Below, one piece after another: positions 15,840-24,422 of a DNA stretch of 64,000 nucleotides (within the stretch, counting starts at the first letter, position 1; each line of letters starts with the position of its first letter). The DNA lies in contig NZ_JBBMEJ010000015.1 of the NCBI RefSeq assembly GCF_040096615.1, positions 29,889 to 93,888 on the forward strand. The letters run 5' to 3'. Source of the DNA: Blautia_A aquisgranensis. GTDB taxonomy: Bacteria > Bacillota > Clostridia > Lachnospirales > Lachnospiraceae. The notes under the pieces were generated by a model. That model was not told the origin of the DNA. It saw only the letters and a program-made list of their open reading frames with translations, and searched no databases. The position numbers and the translations under genes were made by a program.

Positions 15840-16577
15840 ATGTATCTTTCCGATATGCACACCCATTCCATTGCCAGCGGACATGGCACGGAATGCACGA
15901 TCACCAACATGGCGCGGGCTGCCGCAAAAAAAGGGCTCCGTCTTCTTGGCATCACGGATCACGGTCCCGGAACGCTGGCTGCCGGAACTTCTTCTTATTT
16001 CCGCAGTCTCACCTACTCTCCGAAGGAGCATTTCGGAGTTGAGCTTCTCTACGGGATCGAGCTGAACATTCTTGACCGGAATGGCACCGTAGATCTGAAT
16101 CAGGAATTATTAGGTAAACTTGACTATGCAATCGCCAGCATGCACAGCTGGAACTACCGCTGTGGTACCCGTAACGAGAACACTGAAGCTTTTATCAATG
16201 TAATGAAAAATCCCTGTGTCAAGATCCTGGGACATAGTGATAATACTCATTATCCTGTTAATTATGATATCCTTGCCAGAGCCGCAAAAGCAACCGGCAC
16301 GATCTTTGAGATCAACGAAGCATCCCTGGCGCCTTACGGATATCGCGGGGATACCAGAGAAAACTGTTTCGAGATCCTGCGCTGCTGCCGCAAATATGAT
16401 CTCCCGCTGCTTCTTTCCAGTGACAGCCACGGGCCGGAACACATCGGCGACTTTACATATGCTGCTGATTTTGTTCATCAGGCCATGTTTCCGGAGCGTC
16501 TGATCCTGAACAATCAACTTCCACGGCTGAAGGTATTTTTGCAGACGCATGAAGATTCTGTTCTTTCACAATTGTAA
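15840..16577 (+). CDS. PHP-domain phosphatase/phosphoesterase (YcdX-like)
   Basis: A 245-residue PHP family protein. Metal-binding motifs appear in order: DMHTHS at the start, TDHG near residue 40, ASMHSW near residue 99, LGHSDN near 129, and SSDSHG near 199. These form the trinuclear metal centre of YcdX/HisJ-type phosphatases. The physiological substrate is unknown. It is the only plus-strand gene in this part, divergent from the dehydratase operon, and ends before a strong terminator. AAAAGAGG precedes the ATG. Confidence 0.88.
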   Translation: MYLSDMHTHSIASGHGTECTITNMARAAAKKGLRLLGITDHGPGTLAAGTSSYFRSLTYSPKEHFGVELLYGIELNILDRNGTVDLNQELLGKLDYAIASMHSWNYRCGTRNENTEAFINVMKNPCVKILGHSDNTHYPVNYDILARAAKATGTIFEINEASLAPYGYRGDTRENCFEILRCCRKYDLPLLLSSDSHGPEHIGDFTYAADFVHQAMFPERLILNNQLPRLKVFLQTHEDSVLSQL

Positions 16578-16632
16578 ATCTCTGCAAAAAATTTCAGCAG
16601 CTTCCTGTACTGATTTTCCAATAGTCCTGTGA

Positions 16633-16671
16633 GAGCCAGGCTGACATTTTTTTGTCAGTACCGGCTCTTTT
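16633..16671 (+). terminator. Intrinsic terminator after the PHP gene
   Basis: GAGCCAGGCTGAC (16633-16645) pairs with GTCAGTACCGGCTC (16654-16667) around a T-rich loop and is followed by TTTT. Confidence 0.8.
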
Positions 16672-16711
16672 CATTTGATGCTGCAGCATATTTCGTATTC
16701 TTTAACGCATC

Positions 16712-16755
16712 AAAAAAGCCAGGTCGACATTTTTCCTCGTCAACACTGGCTTTTA
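16712..16755. terminator. Second, bidirectional terminator between PHP and the Cys-rich gene
   Basis: AAAAAAGCCAGGTCGAC pairs imperfectly with GTCAACACTGGCTTTTA. The sequence is closely similar to the terminator at 16633-16671, suggesting a local duplication. A-run and T-run flanks allow termination in both directions, including the Cys-rich gene on the minus strand. Confidence 0.75.
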
Positions 16756-16783
16756 TATACCCACTTCTTATATTTATCATACC

Positions 16784-17098
16784 TTAATACGGTTTCTTCA
16801 CATTCTCTTCCGTATTCTCTCTCTGCTTACGCACAAGATCTGCAAGTTCTTTATACTTACCTGTAATATATCCGTAATTTTCTCTTCTGTGTGGAAGCTT
16901 ACATCTGGAGCAGTCCTTGATGCCGCTGTCCAGGAACCGGAAATTACCGCCGCATTTATCTCCCAGCGCATATAACGGGCAATAGCAGAACAGGCAGTTA
17001 AAATTGTCCGGGTCTGCTCCCGTATGGCATGGAAAATACTCACATTTCTTATGACTGTAATAAGAAAATTCCTTGCCCTCCCAATATGGTTTTGCCAT
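16784..17098 (-). CDS. Cysteine-rich small domain protein (PF04071 type) under cobalamin riboswitch
   Basis: A 104-residue protein with ten cysteines, including CEYFPCH, NCLFCYCPLY, CGG and DCSRCKLPH. This pattern matches the cysteine-rich small domain family (PF04071), often found near corrinoid salvage genes or fused to them. It probably binds metal or iron-sulfur; exact function is unknown. ATG at 17098 has GGAGGAGG 8 bases upstream; a GTG at 17104 is too close to it. A cobalamin riboswitch lies in the leader, supporting a corrinoid-related role. Confidence 0.8.
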   Translation of the reverse strand: MAKPYWEGKEFSYYSHKKCEYFPCHTGADPDNFNCLFCYCPLYALGDKCGGNFRFLDSGIKDCSRCKLPHRRENYGYITGKYKELADLVRKQRENTEENVKKPY

Positions 17099-17142
17099 GA
17101 CCACAACCTCCTCCCAAGGTTATGCACTCATGATTTTTCCCA

Positions 17143-17168
17143 TAAAAAAAGAGGTAGCGATGCCACCC
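17143..17168 (-). terminator. Leader terminator with T-box-like GGGTGGCATCGC core
   Basis: Minus strand GGTGGC-ATC-GCTACC (17167-17153) forms a six-pair hairpin followed by TCTTTTTTT, 45 bases before the gene start. GGGGTGGCATCGC resembles the T-box antiterminator core but no stem I is evident. It may be a second attenuation point of the leader. Confidence 0.6.
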
Positions 17169-17278
17169 CGGGGTAGAAATATAATCCGTTCATGAGTGCG
17201 CGGAGGGAACGAATGTATCCGGAGTAGTATCGCCTGCCATTTAATCATGTATAATTCATATGAACAGGCGCATTCCAT

Positions 17279-17310
17279 AAAAAAATGCCTACTCTCGTAA
17301 AAAAGTAGAC
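17279..17310 (-). terminator. Expression-platform terminator of the cobalamin riboswitch
   Basis: Minus strand GTCTACT (17310-17304) pairs with AGTAGGC (17294-17288), followed by ATTTTTTT. It lies about 60 bases after the B12 box, a usual position for a ligand-controlled terminator. Confidence 0.7.
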
Positions 17311-17369
17311 AACGTTCCAGGGGTGCGGAGTCCCTGAAATGGTTGTTACACTTTACACGGAAGTTTAAC

Positions 17370-17515
17370 CTCGCCATAACAAGCAGGTTTCCTGGCTCCG
17401 GGATCATCGCTCCTCTCTCCTTCTCATACTTACGTACAATGGATTCTGAGATTCGCTCCTCCGTTACAGTGACCGGATCGCTCAGGTTTCTCACCTGATT
17501 CCCTTTTCTGCTGGT
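17370..17515 (-). ncRNA. Cobalamin riboswitch
   Basis: The minus strand carries GGGAATCAGGTGAGAAACCT (from about 17505), TCCGGTCACTGT, and the B12 box GAGCCAGGAAACCTGC (about 17397-17382). These are the conserved core elements of the adenosylcobalamin riboswitch, in order. It controls the Cys-rich protein gene. An apparent open frame across this RNA is a shadow. Confidence 0.92.
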
Positions 17516-17585
17516 CTCTGATAATTATCAGATAACTGTCAGACACCCTCAGCACTTGCTATGTTCAATATGGAATTATACTGAC

Positions 17586-17617
17586 ATTATAATAACACCA
17601 TGTTAATTCTGTGTCAA
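17586..17617 (-). promoter_or_regulatory. Promoter of the riboswitch transcript
   Basis: Minus strand TTGACA (17617-17612) followed after 17 bases by TATTAT (17594-17589); TATAAT overlaps at 17591-17586 with 20-base spacing. Confidence 0.65.
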
Positions 17618-17666
17618 TACCATTTGCTTATTTTTTTGAAGTTTTTCAACAATATATAAAATCACG

Positions 17667-17708
17667 CAAAAACAGCCCGATGAATTGCTTTGGCTTTTCA
17701 CCGGGCTG
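17667..17708 (-). terminator. Intrinsic terminator of the NlpC/P60 gene
   Basis: Minus strand CAGCCCG (17708-17702) pairs with CGGGCTG (17679-17673) and TTTTTG follows, 45 bases after the stop of the 17753-19219 gene. Confidence 0.8.
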
Positions 17709-17752
17709 CTGTATTTCTTAATTCAGGCTGATATTTATCTGTCTCTTTTTTC

Positions 17753-19219
17753 TTATACGAGACGTCTTACAGATACGATTGTTCTGTATGTAGCGTCATT
17801 GCTGACCTTGATACCATCCTGGGAATTGGAAGCATGAACAATCTGACCGTCACCCATATAGATAGCAACATGTCCGCCGTAGCAGATCAGATCTCCTGGC
17901 TGTGCATCTGCGTAAGATACCTCTGTACCTGCATTCTGCTGCTCATACGATGTTCTCGGAAGGCTTACGCCAAAGTTCGCATATACGCTCTGCACAAAAC
18001 CGGAGCAGTCTGCACCGTTGGTAAGGCTTGTTCCGCCCCATACATACGGATTACCTACAAACTGTGTTGCATAATCTACAACAGATGAACCGGATCCGCT
18101 GCTGTAGGAAGAAGAGCTTTCGCTGTCAGAAGAAGTATCTTCTGAATTATCCTCTGACGCATCTGCTGCTGTTTCTCCGCCTTCATCGTAATCAGCATTG
18201 TCTTCTGCTGTATCTGTATTATCACCATCAGTATTACCGGACTCATCTGTTATCACATTGCCATCCTCATCATACTGAACATCTTCATTTTCCCCGGCAT
18301 CCGTATCTTCATCTGTGTTCTCGATCACATTGCCGTCCTCATCGTACTGAACATCTTCGCTCGCATCTGCTTCATTCTGCTGCGCCTCAGCCTCTGCCTG
18401 ACGTCTTGCTTCTTCCTCAGCCTCTGCCTGTGCTCTTGCAGCCGCTTCAGCTTCTGCCTGACGTCTCGCTTCCTCCTCAGCAGCAATACGCTCTGCCTCT
18501 AATCTCTGAAGCTCTGCTGTCTGCTCTGCAAGAAGATTCGCATAATCAGTAGCCTGCTGCTGTGCATAAGCGATCTCATTATCATAATCTGCAGATGTTG
18601 CACGTTTCTCATCCAGCTGTGCCTGAAGATTCTGGGACTCTGCCTCATATTCCTGCTTCATTCCCTCGAGTTCAGCCTTCTCCTGTGTATACTGTGCTTC
18701 CAGGCTGGCTACCTGCTCGATTGTGTTGGAATATTTCTCAAGGCTCTTTCTGTCCTGCTCATATGTCTTCTGTGTATACTCAGCTCTCGTAAGAAGCTCA
18801 GACAGATTCTCGGCATTGAGCATCATCTGAAACCACGCATCATCTCCACCTTTCTCATAAAGGTACTGAATACGTTTCTTCATCGCCCCATACTGCTTCT
18901 CCTTAGCATTCTTCGCTTTCTCAAGGTTAGTCTGTGTAGATGCAATGTCGGCTTCTTTATTGGAGATATCTCCTTCCAGCGTCTGAATCGAAACCATCAC
19001 GTTTACAAGATTCGCGTCTAGAGTTGAAATTTCGCCTTCAATCTGCGATTTCTGTGCAGAAAGCTCATCCAGTCTGGAATATGTTGCATTCAACTGCTCG
19101 TTGGTTGCATCCATCTCCTGCTGAAGTGCTGCTTCATCTTCTCTTGTTGCGCTTACGCTGACTACCTGTGCTCCGCTGATGATGAGCGCCAGTGTCAAAC
19201 ATAATATTCTTTTCTTCAT
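17753..19219 (-). CDS. Secreted coiled-coil NlpC/P60 peptidoglycan hydrolase
   Basis: A 488-residue protein with a Sec signal peptide (to about residue 25, cleavage near VSVSA-T). A long coiled coil (about 28-265, CwlO/PcsB-like) comes next, with an Ala/Glu/Arg-rich helix. An acidic low-complexity linker contains the repeat DVQYDEDGNVI twice. The C-terminal NlpC/P60 domain (about 375-488) has catalytic Cys in GADCSGFVQ and His in GGHVAIYMGDG and IVHASN. Such enzymes cleave peptide crosslinks during growth and division. Promoter at 19367-19395. Confidence 0.92.
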   Translation of the reverse strand: MKKRILCLTLALIISGAQVVSVSATREDEAALQQEMDATNEQLNATYSRLDELSAQKSQIEGEISTLDANLVNVMVSIQTLEGDISNKEADIASTQTNLEKAKNAKEKQYGAMKKRIQYLYEKGGDDAWFQMMLNAENLSELLTRAEYTQKTYEQDRKSLEKYSNTIEQVASLEAQYTQEKAELEGMKQEYEAESQNLQAQLDEKRATSADYDNEIAYAQQQATDYANLLAEQTAELQRLEAERIAAEEEARRQAEAEAAARAQAEAEEEARRQAEAEAQQNEADASEDVQYDEDGNVIENTDEDTDAGENEDVQYDEDGNVITDESGNTDGDNTDTAEDNADYDEGGETAADASEDNSEDTSSDSESSSSYSSGSGSSVVDYATQFVGNPYVWGGTSLTNGADCSGFVQSVYANFGVSLPRTSYEQQNAGTEVSYADAQPGDLICYGGHVAIYMGDGQIVHASNSQDGIKVSNDATYRTIVSVRRLV

Positions 19220-19366
19220 GACTGTTCACCCTCGCAATCTGATTCTGAATTCTGATTATATGGCGGATATTCCTGATCCGCTCTACTACCTATTCATGTC
19301 TGCTGTTATTTCATCTGTCAGCAGTTCATGTAATATTTCTGAAATATCTTGTTTCAATCTTTGTAT

Positions 19367-19395
19367 ATATTAACACAGTGTTATTTGGATTGCAA
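19367..19395 (-). promoter_or_regulatory. Promoter of the coiled-coil NlpC/P60 gene
   Basis: Minus strand TTGCAA (19395-19390), 17 bases, TAATAT (19372-19367). The leader is about 140 bases. The whole 19220-19536 gap otherwise holds only this promoter and the terminator at 19453-19492. Confidence 0.65.
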
Positions 19396-19452
19396 GGATT
19401 TTCTATTATTTAGTTTAAAATTTTGTAACATTTATTAATGTTTTCGACATTA

Positions 19453-19492
19453 AAAATGGAAAAATCCTGTTTCTCAAGGATTTTCCCATTTT
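19453..19492. terminator. Bidirectional terminator after the choline-binding-repeat hydrolase
   Basis: AAAATGGAAAAATCCT and AGGATTTTCCCATTTT form a long AT-rich stem followed by TTTTGTTTG on plus and TTTTTAATG on minus. It ends the minus-strand gene 19537-21033. Confidence 0.8.
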
Positions 19493-19536
19493 GTTTGTTA
19501 CATATTTTTTTCATTTTTTCACAAGATCTGTACAGA

Positions 19537-21033
19537 TCAGAACAGATCTGCAAGAATCTGATTCGCAGTTTTATTCAGATATCCGTCCGGATCAGAAAGT
19601 GTGTTTCTGTTCCATCTGAAATATGCTCCGTTACGAATGTAATTGCCGCTTGACTCATGATAATCATATTTAGCTGCGCCCGGATACTTGGCCATGTAAA
19701 GTTCTGCAAGTTTGATTGCCTGGCTTCCATAGGTTCCATTTGGTGTCGGTGTACCGGAAATCTGAACACCTGCATTCGGTGTACAATGCAGAATTACAAC
19801 ACTCTTATCTGCACACTGTCCGAGAACCATCCATGTATGACCATCATTATATCCGATATCTCCAGGATAAAGCTTATATCCTGAGCTTGCAAGCGATGCC
19901 TGGGAAACAATAGTTCCCAATCCCTTTCCTGTGTACAGCGATCCGATATCTCCTGAAACTGTTGTGTACATTACTCCACCGGATTTGTTCTGCATAATCT
20001 GATAAACAGACCAGCCTACATATCCGGAACAGTCAAGACCTTTCTGCTCTGTACTCTCGCTGAGATCCATATAATATCTGTAATTATAGGAACTGGAATT
20101 GCTGTTATACCATTCTTTCCATCTGGAACTTACACCCTTTCGGGTCGCATCAGACCAGTTATGTCCGCCACCCCATACATACAAGGTCTGTCCCACAGGC
20201 TTCAGCGCATTAGCCAGGAAATTTTTGATCGTCTTTGTTCCTGTGGAAGTCGCCGTACCCGGGTTATTATTCACCTGAAGAATTCCACTGCTGCTGAATG
20301 TATACTGTTTTCCGCCAATCGTCTTCGTACCTGTCGCCATCACACCGGTAGAAGTATCAAAATAATATTTATGTCCTTTGGCTTCATTCTCCACCCAGCC
20401 GGTGGCCATATATCCGCTTCCTTTGTAAAAATAATATGTATTGCTGCCAATTTTTTTGAAGCCTTTATACATCGCACCTGTGCTCGGATCAAAATAACGT
20501 TTCTGTGACTTGGAATTTGTTGCCCAACCGGTAGCCATAAAACACTTACTTGTGAAATATCTGGTCACCTGCTTGGAATCTGTAAGAAATTTACTCTTGG
20601 CCGCAATACCGGAACCATTGTAAAAATAATATTTCTTCTTACTGATTGTAGCCCACTTGGTCGTCATATAACCGGTACTTTTGTTAAAATAACGGGTATT
20701 CTTCTTGCTGTCAGTAATCCATCCGGTAGCCATATAACCTTTCGCCCCGTTGGCATTATAGAAATAACGTTTGCCCTTACTATCCTTTACCCAGCCCTTT
20801 ACCTGTACTCCTGTGGACGCATTAAAGTAATACTTCTTGCCATTGAGAGTAAGCCAGCCTTTTACTTTCTTACCGCTCTTGTAATAATAGGACTTGCCAT
20901 TCTCTATCTTGAAACCGTTCTTAGTCGCTGCCTGTACTTCTGTAGTTGTTGTGTGTACAGTCGCGCCCGCTGCAAAAAGCATCAAGATCAAAAAAAGTCC
21001 CCAAAGTTTCCAATTTCTGCTTAATTTTCGCAT
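19537..21033 (-). CDS. Choline-binding-repeat cell wall protein with NlpC/P60-like amidase domain
   Basis: A 498-residue secreted protein with signal peptide (about 1-36). About nine tandem glucan/choline-binding repeats occupy roughly residues 40-265, each with the pattern GWxxxxxKxYYF plus TG-x-M. The C-terminal domain (about 275-498) has the NlpC/P60-type nucleophile LDCSGYVGW, His in DGHTWMVLG and a second HCT motif. Organisation resembles clostridial choline-binding autolysins; the repeats would attach it to teichoic acid choline or polysaccharide. A consensus promoter precedes it. Confidence 0.9.
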   Translation of the reverse strand: MRKLSRNWKLWGLFLILMLFAAGATVHTTTTEVQAATKNGFKIENGKSYYYKSGKKVKGWLTLNGKKYYFNASTGVQVKGWVKDSKGKRYFYNANGAKGYMATGWITDSKKNTRYFNKSTGYMTTKWATISKKKYYFYNGSGIAAKSKFLTDSKQVTRYFTSKCFMATGWATNSKSQKRYFDPSTGAMYKGFKKIGSNTYYFYKGSGYMATGWVENEAKGHKYYFDTSTGVMATGTKTIGGKQYTFSSSGILQVNNNPGTATSTGTKTIKNFLANALKPVGQTLYVWGGGHNWSDATRKGVSSRWKEWYNSNSSSYNYRYYMDLSESTEQKGLDCSGYVGWSVYQIMQNKSGGVMYTTVSGDIGSLYTGKGLGTIVSQASLASSGYKLYPGDIGYNDGHTWMVLGQCADKSVVILHCTPNAGVQISGTPTPNGTYGSQAIKLAELYMAKYPGAAKYDYHESSGNYIRNGAYFRWNRNTLSDPDGYLNKTANQILADLF

Positions 21034-21151
21034 ACATACCTTCCTTTGATAGATAATTGATATTTACTATTTCTGAAGTCCGGCTGATCGTTCGCTTCTG
21101 CCAACCTCTCGGTCAGCATTCATTACAAATTTGTTACAAATTTACGTCCAT

Positions 21152-21180
21152 ATTATATAACATTCTTTACGTTCCGTCAA
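21152..21180 (-). promoter_or_regulatory. Promoter of the choline-binding-repeat hydrolase
   Basis: Minus strand TTGACG (21180-21175), 17 bases, TATAAT (21157-21152). The 21034-21365 gap contains this promoter with a long leader and the terminator at 21271-21315; nothing else is evident. Confidence 0.8.
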
Positions 21181-21270
21181 CTCTTTCCGCTTTTTTTCCA
21201 GTTTCCACATAACTATAACCAGGGGTACTGTTCATTTTGTGACCAGTGCCACGCTCCGTGATATACAGAA

Positions 21271-21315
21271 ATATCCCCGGAACATCCAAGCGATTTACAG
21301 ATATTCCGGGGATAT
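21271..21315 (-). terminator. Hairpin terminator after ddh
   Basis: A perfect 12-base stem ATATCCCCGGAA / TTCCGGGGATAT. The following minus-strand bases are only moderately T-rich (TTTCTGT). Position after the Ddh stop supports a terminator role. Confidence 0.65.
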
Positions 21316-21365
21316 GATCATTAATGCATTTGTATCAGCATTTACAATGGTTTCGCTTCTGCCTC

Positions 21366-22352
21366 TTACAGGAATTTTTTGCGAAGCTCTGCTCCGTCAA
21401 GTGCACTTAAATATGCAGGTGCAACATCAAATACAGTCTTGCAGCCCTTCTGTCCTTCTTTGTTCATACGGTATGCAGCTCTTGCATAGGCAACGATAAC
21501 AGAGGATGTGAATTCCGGGTTGGAATCCAGTTTCAGGCTGTACTCGATCACATGGCTGTTCTCATTGTTCCAGCCTGTTTTTCCGCTGCGGATCACAAAA
21601 CCACCGTGAGGGATTCCGCTGTGATCACGGTCAAGCTCTTCCTGAGAGATAAAATGTACGGTTGTATCATACTCATCAAAGTAGTTCGGCATAGTCTTGA
21701 TTTCTTCCTCGATGCGGGCAAGATCAGCTCCCTCTTCAGCAACTACAAAGCACTCTCTTGTGTGTTTCTGGCGTGTGGTAAGCTCCGGATTCTCTCCGTT
21801 TCTTACAGACTCCAATGCTGCCTCTACAGGAATTGTGTACTGTTTTGCGTCTTTTACGCCCTTGATACGGCGGACTGCATCAGAATGTCCCTGGCTTACA
21901 CCTTTGCCCCAGAATGTGTAGTCGTTTCCTTCTGTAAGAATCGCATTTGCGTACATACGGTTCAGAGAGAACATTCCCGGGTCCCAGCCTACGGAGATGA
22001 TTCCCACATGGCCAGTCTCTGTTGCTGCCTTGTCAACATTTGCAAAATGCTCCGGAATTCTCTTATGTGTGTCAAAGCTGTCCACAACATTGAAATATTT
22101 CACATACTCCGGTGTCTGTACAGGAAGGTCTGTTGCGCTTCCTCCGCAGATGATCAGAACGTCGATCTCATCTTTATGCTGCTCAGCGTCTTTTACAGAG
22201 TAAACCTTTGCGGTCTCTGTAAGGATCTTTACAGTTTCAGGATCACGTCTGGTAAATACTGCAACCAACTCTGTATCCGGGTTGTGTTTGATGGCGCACT
22301 CTACGCCTCGTCCCAGGTTACCATAACCTAAAATTCCAATTCTTATGCTCAT
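21366..22352 (-). CDS. ddh: meso-Diaminopimelate D-dehydrogenase
   Basis: A 328-residue NADPH-dependent dehydrogenase making meso-DAP directly from tetrahydrodipicolinate for lysine and peptidoglycan synthesis. The start IRIGILGYGNLG is the Rossmann motif; GGSATDLP, the substrate segment SVGWDPGMFS and WGKGVSQGHSDA are characteristic of Ddh. ATG at 22352 follows AGAGGAGG by 8 bases; the longer frame adds a 21-residue non-homologous leader and is not used. Length fits the family (about 326). Confidence 0.95.
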   Translation of the reverse strand: MSIRIGILGYGNLGRGVECAIKHNPDTELVAVFTRRDPETVKILTETAKVYSVKDAEQHKDEIDVLIICGGSATDLPVQTPEYVKYFNVVDSFDTHKRIPEHFANVDKAATETGHVGIISVGWDPGMFSLNRMYANAILTEGNDYTFWGKGVSQGHSDAVRRIKGVKDAKQYTIPVEAALESVRNGENPELTTRQKHTRECFVVAEEGADLARIEEEIKTMPNYFDEYDTTVHFISQEELDRDHSGIPHGGFVIRSGKTGWNNENSHVIEYSLKLDSNPEFTSSVIVAYARAAYRMNKEGQKGCKTVFDVAPAYLSALDGAELRKKFL

Positions 22353-22413
22353 AACGATTTCCTCCTCTTTTTTTTCTGCAGACAGGAAAAATCCCCTCTG
22401 CACTCTATATCGC

Positions 22414-22436
22414 AAAACAGATCTTCCTGATCTGTC
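22414..22436 (-). terminator. Small hairpin after the DnaJ-domain gene
   Basis: Minus strand ACAGATC / GATCTGT with a 5-base loop followed by TTTTGCG. A weak terminator candidate between the DnaJ operon and ddh. Confidence 0.4.
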
Positions 22437-22452
22437 TTACAGGCATTTTTTA

Positions 22453-23100
22453 TCAGCAGCAGAAAATTCCACCCGGCCAGCACATGGCGCAGGCCATAGT
22501 CCTGCAGCATGCATCACACATATCACCACCCGCGGAAGGCATTCCGCCGAAAGGATCCTGCTGCTGTTGATACCAGCCGCCGCCACCTTCCATACGCTGA
22601 AGTAACATACGGTACTGCATGTTATTCGGTTCCTGTCTGACCGCCTCCCGGATCTGATCCAGTGCTGTCACATTGTTTCCAAGTCCCATATTGGCCATGG
22701 CTGCAAGGTAATACCATTCGCCATTCTTCTGTCCAAGAGAGTTCAGCACATTCATAGCCTCCTGATAGTGGCCGCTCTGCACATAATTGGCTGCCGCACG
22801 CCTTCGCATGCTCTCCTCATCCTGGTATGTGCTCTGTCCGGCACCACTATAACCGCCATAATTACCAAAGCCTCCATAGCTTCCATAACCGCCGCCGGAA
22901 CTTCCGCCATACTCTCTTTCCTTCATGATCTGCTCATAGGCCTGCTGGACTTCCTTGAATTTCTCCTCAGCCTGATCCTTATTCGGATTATTGATATTGG
23001 CATCCGGATGGTATTTTCTGCTGAGCTTCCGGTATGCTTTTTTTATTTCATCATCTGATGCGCTTCTGGGAACTCCCAGCACACTGTATGGATCTAACAT
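22453..23100 (-). CDS. DnaJ-domain protein with C-terminal helical repeats
   Basis: A 215-residue protein. The J domain covers residues 1-65 with the HPD motif in RKYHPDANI. A Gly/Tyr/Ser-rich stretch follows (about 70-105), then a TPR-like helical region (AANYVQSGHYQEAMNVL). The tail is Cys/Trp-rich (CDACCRTMACAMCWPGG). It likely recruits Hsp70 to a client; the client is unknown. Overlaps the DUF5685 gene by seven bases, so they are coupled. Confidence 0.88.
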   Translation of the reverse strand: MLDPYSVLGVPRSASDDEIKKAYRKLSRKYHPDANINNPNKDQAEEKFKEVQQAYEQIMKEREYGGSSGGGYGSYGGFGNYGGYSGAGQSTYQDEESMRRRAAANYVQSGHYQEAMNVLNSLGQKNGEWYYLAAMANMGLGNNVTALDQIREAVRQEPNNMQYRMLLQRMEGGGGWYQQQQDPFGGMPSAGGDMCDACCRTMACAMCWPGGIFCC

Positions 23101-23942
23101 TGTCTTTCTTTCTCCCGTTCTCCCCTGCGTTTCTCACCGATTGCTGTAAAGCGGCACCATACGCCGGAATACAAAATATTTCGAAGGATATCTCCATAGC
23201 GAATGATCGGAAGCTTCTCAAACTCCCTGCATGCCTCGGAAAGCATCATAATCAGCATTCCGCGCACCTCCGCCTCGAACCCTTCCATCTTATATTTTTC
23301 AAGAAACGGATTGTAATTTCCGTTTTCTGCATCTTTTTCCACATCATCATAGGCATCCAGGATGTAGATGAATTTCCCCAGATAAAAGCCCATTCGGCGC
23401 AACGAAGCCTCCCACACATCCTCGTGAAATGCAAAAACCTCTTCCATGATCCTTCCGGAACAGCCGGCAACCAGATCCACATCCGTCTCCCCCTGCTTTT
23501 CCAGCCTGGAAAGTTCTTCAAGGGCTTCCCTGATCCGGCGCATTTTCTCCTGATAAGCAGACATGTGCTTTTTTCCACTGTTTTTCAGAAGTGTGGCATA
23601 GGCATAGCGAAGATATTTCCGTTCATCCTTCCAGTCGTCCATGCATTTATAATAAGAAAGGATCACATTCATATCTGCACAATACTCTGTCACAGCATTC
23701 TTGCGAACCGGCTGTGGTTTCAGCGGATGTACCGCGCACCGGGATTTTCCTTTTCTGGTCGGCGGCTCATAAAGTCCGCTGAGAAGAAGAACCACAAACG
23801 TCATATCATAGGTCAGGGAAATCTGTCCACTGATTCCGTAACGTTCCCGCAGTTCACGGCAGAGACCGCAGTAAAAAGAACGGTACATATCAAAATCCTT
23901 GAATTTAATTTCCGGCTTATTGACTGTCACATATCCGAACAT
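23094..23942 (-). CDS. DUF5685 family protein
   Basis: A 282-residue, mostly helical protein starting MFGYVTVNKPEI with an early CxxC (FYCGLCRELRERYG). Two acidic motifs, DDWKDE (about residue 99) and DAYDDVEKD (about 193), resemble the paired Asp motifs of isoprenoid-synthase-fold proteins. The family is common in Firmicutes and has no known function. It lies in a three-gene operon with a DnaJ protein and a zinc-ribbon protein. Confidence 0.75.
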   Translation of the reverse strand: MFGYVTVNKPEIKFKDFDMYRSFYCGLCRELRERYGISGQISLTYDMTFVVLLLSGLYEPPTRKGKSRCAVHPLKPQPVRKNAVTEYCADMNVILSYYKCMDDWKDERKYLRYAYATLLKNSGKKHMSAYQEKMRRIREALEELSRLEKQGETDVDLVAGCSGRIMEEVFAFHEDVWEASLRRMGFYLGKFIYILDAYDDVEKDAENGNYNPFLEKYKMEGFEAEVRGMLIMMLSEACREFEKLPIIRYGDILRNILYSGVWCRFTAIGEKRRGEREKERQC

Positions 23943-23943
23943 G

Positions 23944-24357
23944 TCAGCTCCTCTTTACGAATTTTGTGTGGCATTTCGGACATTCGATCTCGATCTTACC
24001 TTTTCCTTTCGGAATACGGATCTTCTGTCCACAGCCGGGACAACTGTAAATATGGTGCGTTTTTCTCTGCTGCATCAGATTTTTTTCTTTATTGAAACGA
24101 AGACGGAGCTTCGATGTCATCTGAAGATATTTCTGATTTTCTGCATAACGCTGCTGGATGTTCCTGGAAAAAATCCGGAAATATGCATAAACGATCGCTG
24201 CGATTCCAAGAAAATCGAGAATGCTTCCAAGGCTGCGGTTCACCATGCTGACAAACATGGTCAGTATGATCAGAACCAGAGCAAGTCCCATGGTAAATCT
24301 GGAAAATTCATCCACTCCATAACGTCCCTGCATGAATTTATTAAATTTGTCTCGCAT
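23944..24357 (-). CDS. Membrane zinc-ribbon protein
   Basis: A 137-residue protein with two predicted membrane segments (about 22-40 and 43-62), a basic helical part, and a C-terminal zinc ribbon SCPGCGQKIRIP...IECPKCHTKF with two CxxC knuckles. Function is unknown. It is one base from DUF5685 and the likely first gene of that operon; start has AAAAGGAG upstream. Confidence 0.78.
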   Translation of the reverse strand: MRDKFNKFMQGRYGVDEFSRFTMGLALVLIILTMFVSMVNRSLGSILDFLGIAAIVYAYFRIFSRNIQQRYAENQKYLQMTSKLRLRFNKEKNLMQQRKTHHIYSCPGCGQKIRIPKGKGKIEIECPKCHTKFVKRS

Positions 24358-24422
24358 AATATCTGTCTCCTTTTCATTTACCGGCCACAGCTATAAGTTC
24401 AGCTGTTTTTTTCCGATAACTA

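Noticed and set aside
17100..17280. Full T-box riboswitch upstream of the Cys-rich gene
   Set aside because: Only the GGGTGGCATCGC-like core is present; no stem I, specifier or AGTGA-type motifs were found, and the gene is not an aminoacyl-tRNA or amino acid gene.
17120..17494. 124-codon minus-strand open frame
   Set aside because: It overlaps the cobalamin riboswitch core and its terminators; the RNA explains the sequence.
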